Assembly (NCBI GenBank): GCA_018402135.1
Contig: JAGYJF010000003.1
Location: 496,001-560,000 of the forward strand
Length of the DNA stretch: 64,000 nucleotides
From: Flavobacteriaceae bacterium
Lineage (GTDB): Bacteria; Bacteroidota; Bacteroidia; Flavobacteriales; Flavobacteriaceae
Direction of reading: 5' to 3'
The position numbers were made by a program, and so were the translations under genes. The notes beneath the pieces were generated by a model, which searched no databases, had not been told where the DNA came from, and was given only the letters and a program-made list of their open reading frames with translations. This document shows, piece by piece, positions 62,177 through 64,000 of this stretch. How positions within the stretch are numbered: the stretch's first letter is position 1; each line of letters opens with the position of its first letter.

Positions 62177-64000
62177 ATGGCTGACACAATTAGATTAAAT
62201 AAAGTACTTAGAGAACTTAACATTTCTATAGACCGCGCTGTGGATCATTTAGATTCCAAAGGTATTTCTATTGAAAAAAGTCCAAACACTAAAATTTCGC
62301 AAGAAGTGTATGAAGTCCTTTCAGGAGAATTTCAGACGGACGCTTCCAAAAAAGAAAAAGCACAGGAGGTTGGTGAAGCTAAACTAAAAGAGAAAGAAGA
62401 ACTTCGTGTTATTCGCGAACGCGAAATAGAAGCTAAGGCTAAAGTTGAAGAAGCTGCCAAAGAAGTCATAAAAGCCAAAGCCGCTGTCAGTGGGCCAAAA
62501 CAAGTTGGAAAAATTGATTTGGAAACTTCTAATGCAAAGACGGTTCCAGTAAAAGAACCAGAAAAACCTGTAGAACCAGAAGAGGTGACTATTACTCCTG
62601 AAAAGGAAGAGCCCGAAGTAAAAGAAACACCAAAACCGACTATCGAAGCTGAAAAAGCGGAAGAAAAACCAGCCGATAAAGAAGCAATAAAAGTAAAAGC
62701 GCCTGAAAGCAAAAAAGAAGAATCTCCAAAACCTGCTTCTGAAAACCCTGAGGAAACCTTAGTTACTAAATACCAAAAACTGTCAGGTCCTACCTCTACA
62801 GGTGAGAAAATAGATTTATCTCAGTTCAACAGACCGAAAAAGAAACCAGCAGAAAAACCAGCTACTGCAAAAGCAGAACATCCAAATAAGAAAAAGAGAC
62901 GAAGAATTAGTAAAGGAGTAGACCCTAATAAACCGGCGACACCCAATACTGAGACTAGAAAACCTGGATTTAGAAGTAAGCCTCAACCGGGTAAAAGACC
63001 GTCAACAGTAAAAGAAGAGCCTAGCGAAGAAGATGTACAAAAGCAAATTAGGGAAACGCTTGAAAAACTTCAAGGCAAAGGCAGCAAAGGAAAAGGTGCC
63101 AAATATAGAAGAGAAAAAAGAGATCACCACCGTCAGCAAAGTGAACGTGATTTAGAACAAATAGAAGCAGACTCTAAAGTGCTTAAAGTGACAGAGTTTG
63201 TTACAGCGAGTGAGGTAGCAACTATGATGGATGTTCCAGTTACCAAAATTATTTCAGCATGTATGTCTTTAGGAATGATGGTTACTATGAACCAGCGTTT
63301 AGATGCTGAGACGTTATCTATTGTTGCTGACGAATTTGGATATGATGTAGAGTTTGTAACGACTGATATTGAGGAATCTATTGGAAATGTCGCAGACAAA
63401 CCAGAAGACTTAAAGCCTAGGGCTCCTATCGTAACCGTTATGGGTCACGTAGACCACGGTAAAACATCACTCCTAGATTACATCCGTCAGGAAAATGTCA
63501 TTGCTGGAGAATCTGGTGGAATTACTCAGCACATTGGTGCATACGGAGTTACTCTAGACAATGGTCAGAAAATAGCTTTTTTAGACACACCAGGTCACGA
63601 GGCTTTCACCGCAATGCGAGCCAGAGGTGCTCAAGTAACAGATTTAGCTATTATTGTTGTGGCAGCGGATGATGATATTATGCCCCAAACCAAAGAAGCC
63701 ATTGCGCATGCACAAGCCGCTAGCGTGCCAATTGTTTTTGCCATAAATAAAATTGATAAACCCAATGCAAATCCGGAGAAAATTAAAGAAGGTTTGGCCA
63801 ATATGAATTTATTGGTTGAAGATTGGGGCGGAAAAATACAATCACACGATATTTCAGCTAAAGAAGGAACTGGTGTAAAAGAATTGCTTGAAAAAGTACT
63901 ATTAGAAGCTGAAATCCTTGAACTAACTGCCAATCCAAATAAACCTGCAAACGGTACGGTGGTAGAAGCATTTTTAGACAAAGGGCGTGGTTATGTGTCA
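62177..64000 (+). CDS. infB: Translation initiation factor IF-2 (partial, continues past the right edge)
   Basis: 608 codons are visible in one open frame. The N-terminal IF2-associated domain (TIRLNKVLRELNISIDRAVDHL) is followed by a long Lys/Glu/Pro-rich low-complexity linker (about 60-320). The second N-terminal motif lies near 340-400. The G domain follows with G1 GHVDHGKT at 423-430, G3 DTPGHEAF and G4 NKID. The gene is cut by the window edge in domain II (DKGRGYVS). It is the third gene of the rimP-nusA-infB operon. Confidence 0.97.
   Translation, partial: MADTIRLNKVLRELNISIDRAVDHLDSKGISIEKSPNTKISQEVYEVLSGEFQTDASKKEKAQEVGEAKLKEKEELRVIREREIEAKAKVEEAAKEVIKAKAAVSGPKQVGKIDLETSNAKTVPVKEPEKPVEPEEVTITPEKEEPEVKETPKPTIEAEKAEEKPADKEAIKVKAPESKKEESPKPASENPEETLVTKYQKLSGPTSTGEKIDLSQFNRPKKKPAEKPATAKAEHPNKKKRRRISKGVDPNKPATPNTETRKPGFRSKPQPGKRPSTVKEEPSEEDVQKQIRETLEKLQGKGSKGKGAKYRREKRDHHRQQSERDLEQIEADSKVLKVTEFVTASEVATMMDVPVTKIISACMSLGMMVTMNQRLDAETLSIVADEFGYDVEFVTTDIEESIGNVADKPEDLKPRAPIVTVMGHVDHGKTSLLDYIRQENVIAGESGGITQHIGAYGVTLDNGQKIAFLDTPGHEAFTAMRARGAQVTDLAIIVVAADDDIMPQTKEAIAHAQAASVPIVFAINKIDKPNANPEKIKEGLANMNLLVEDWGGKIQSHDISAKEGTGVKELLEKVLLEAEILELTANPNKPANGTVVEAFLDKGRGYVS

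Noticed and set aside
1-64000. CRISPR array, prophage, insertion sequence or integrated element
   Set aside because: No regularly spaced repeats, transposase, integrase or phage genes were seen, and the gene content looks like core chromosome throughout.

Overview
The window is AT-rich chromosomal DNA from a member of the Bacteroidota, almost certainly a marine-type Flavobacteriaceae. The supporting signs are: Bacteroidota promoters (TTTG, 19-21 nt, TAnnTTTG); an ExbB/ExbD/ExbD/PorT cluster; an rplM-rpsI-rpsB-tsf-pyrH-frr block; DUF2723 and DUF5686-type proteins; many surface or periplasmic lipoproteins; and tRNA genes without an encoded CCA. I cannot name the genus. No insertion sequence, prophage, CRISPR array or rRNA operon is visible.

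Layout. 1-6.4 kb: a leftward tetR-tolC-adaptor-RND efflux operon whose RND gene carries two single-base frameshifts. A perfect inverted repeat straddles the -33 element of its promoter and is the likely TetR operator. 6.5-12.6 kb: polyprenyl diphosphate synthase, a small conserved protein, an outer-membrane barrel, and the E1 and E2 subunits of 2-oxoglutarate dehydrogenase. 12.6-13.4 kb: a region with no large gene but rich in structure, holding two copies of a 50-nt module (palindrome TACGTAG-AA-CTACGTA, 19 nt, TGAAATTAGCA), hairpins and a 36-codon membrane-peptide ORF, next to a NarL-type response regulator. 14-19.8 kb: retropepsin-like protease, TatD, asparaginase I, tRNA-Ser and the ExbB/ExbD/PorT operon. 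19.8-27.3 kb: PAP2-like protein, RpoN, AsnRS, an MMPL transporter and a barrel protein. 27.3-34.7 kb: frr, pyrH, tsf, rpsB, rpsI, rplM and polA, with terminators and candidate leader structures.

34.8-40.6 kb holds a cyanophycin set: CphA synthetase, cyanophycinase and an isoaspartyl peptidase that would finish the breakdown to Asp and Arg. 42.6-53.5 kb holds two divergent operons that together look like an N-glycan degradation cluster. One encodes GH92 alpha-mannosidase, a sugar MFS permease and Tat-exported glycosylasparaginase. The other encodes GH20 hexosaminidase, CutC and GH2 beta-mannosidase; the last is frameshifted at a T run. There is no SusC/SusD pair. 53.5-59.2 kb: metallophosphoesterase, a thioredoxin-fold protein without cysteines, a polysaccharide deacetylase and a DUF2723 membrane protein. 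59.3-64 kb: tRNA-Gln, a universal stress protein, and the rimP-nusA-infB operon with a terminator-like hairpin just before rimP. infB runs off the right edge.

The most unusual material is the 12.6-13.4 kb duplicated regulatory module with its candidate small RNA and small peptide. The frameshifts in the RND and beta-mannosidase genes are also notable; they may be real decay or sequencing error.
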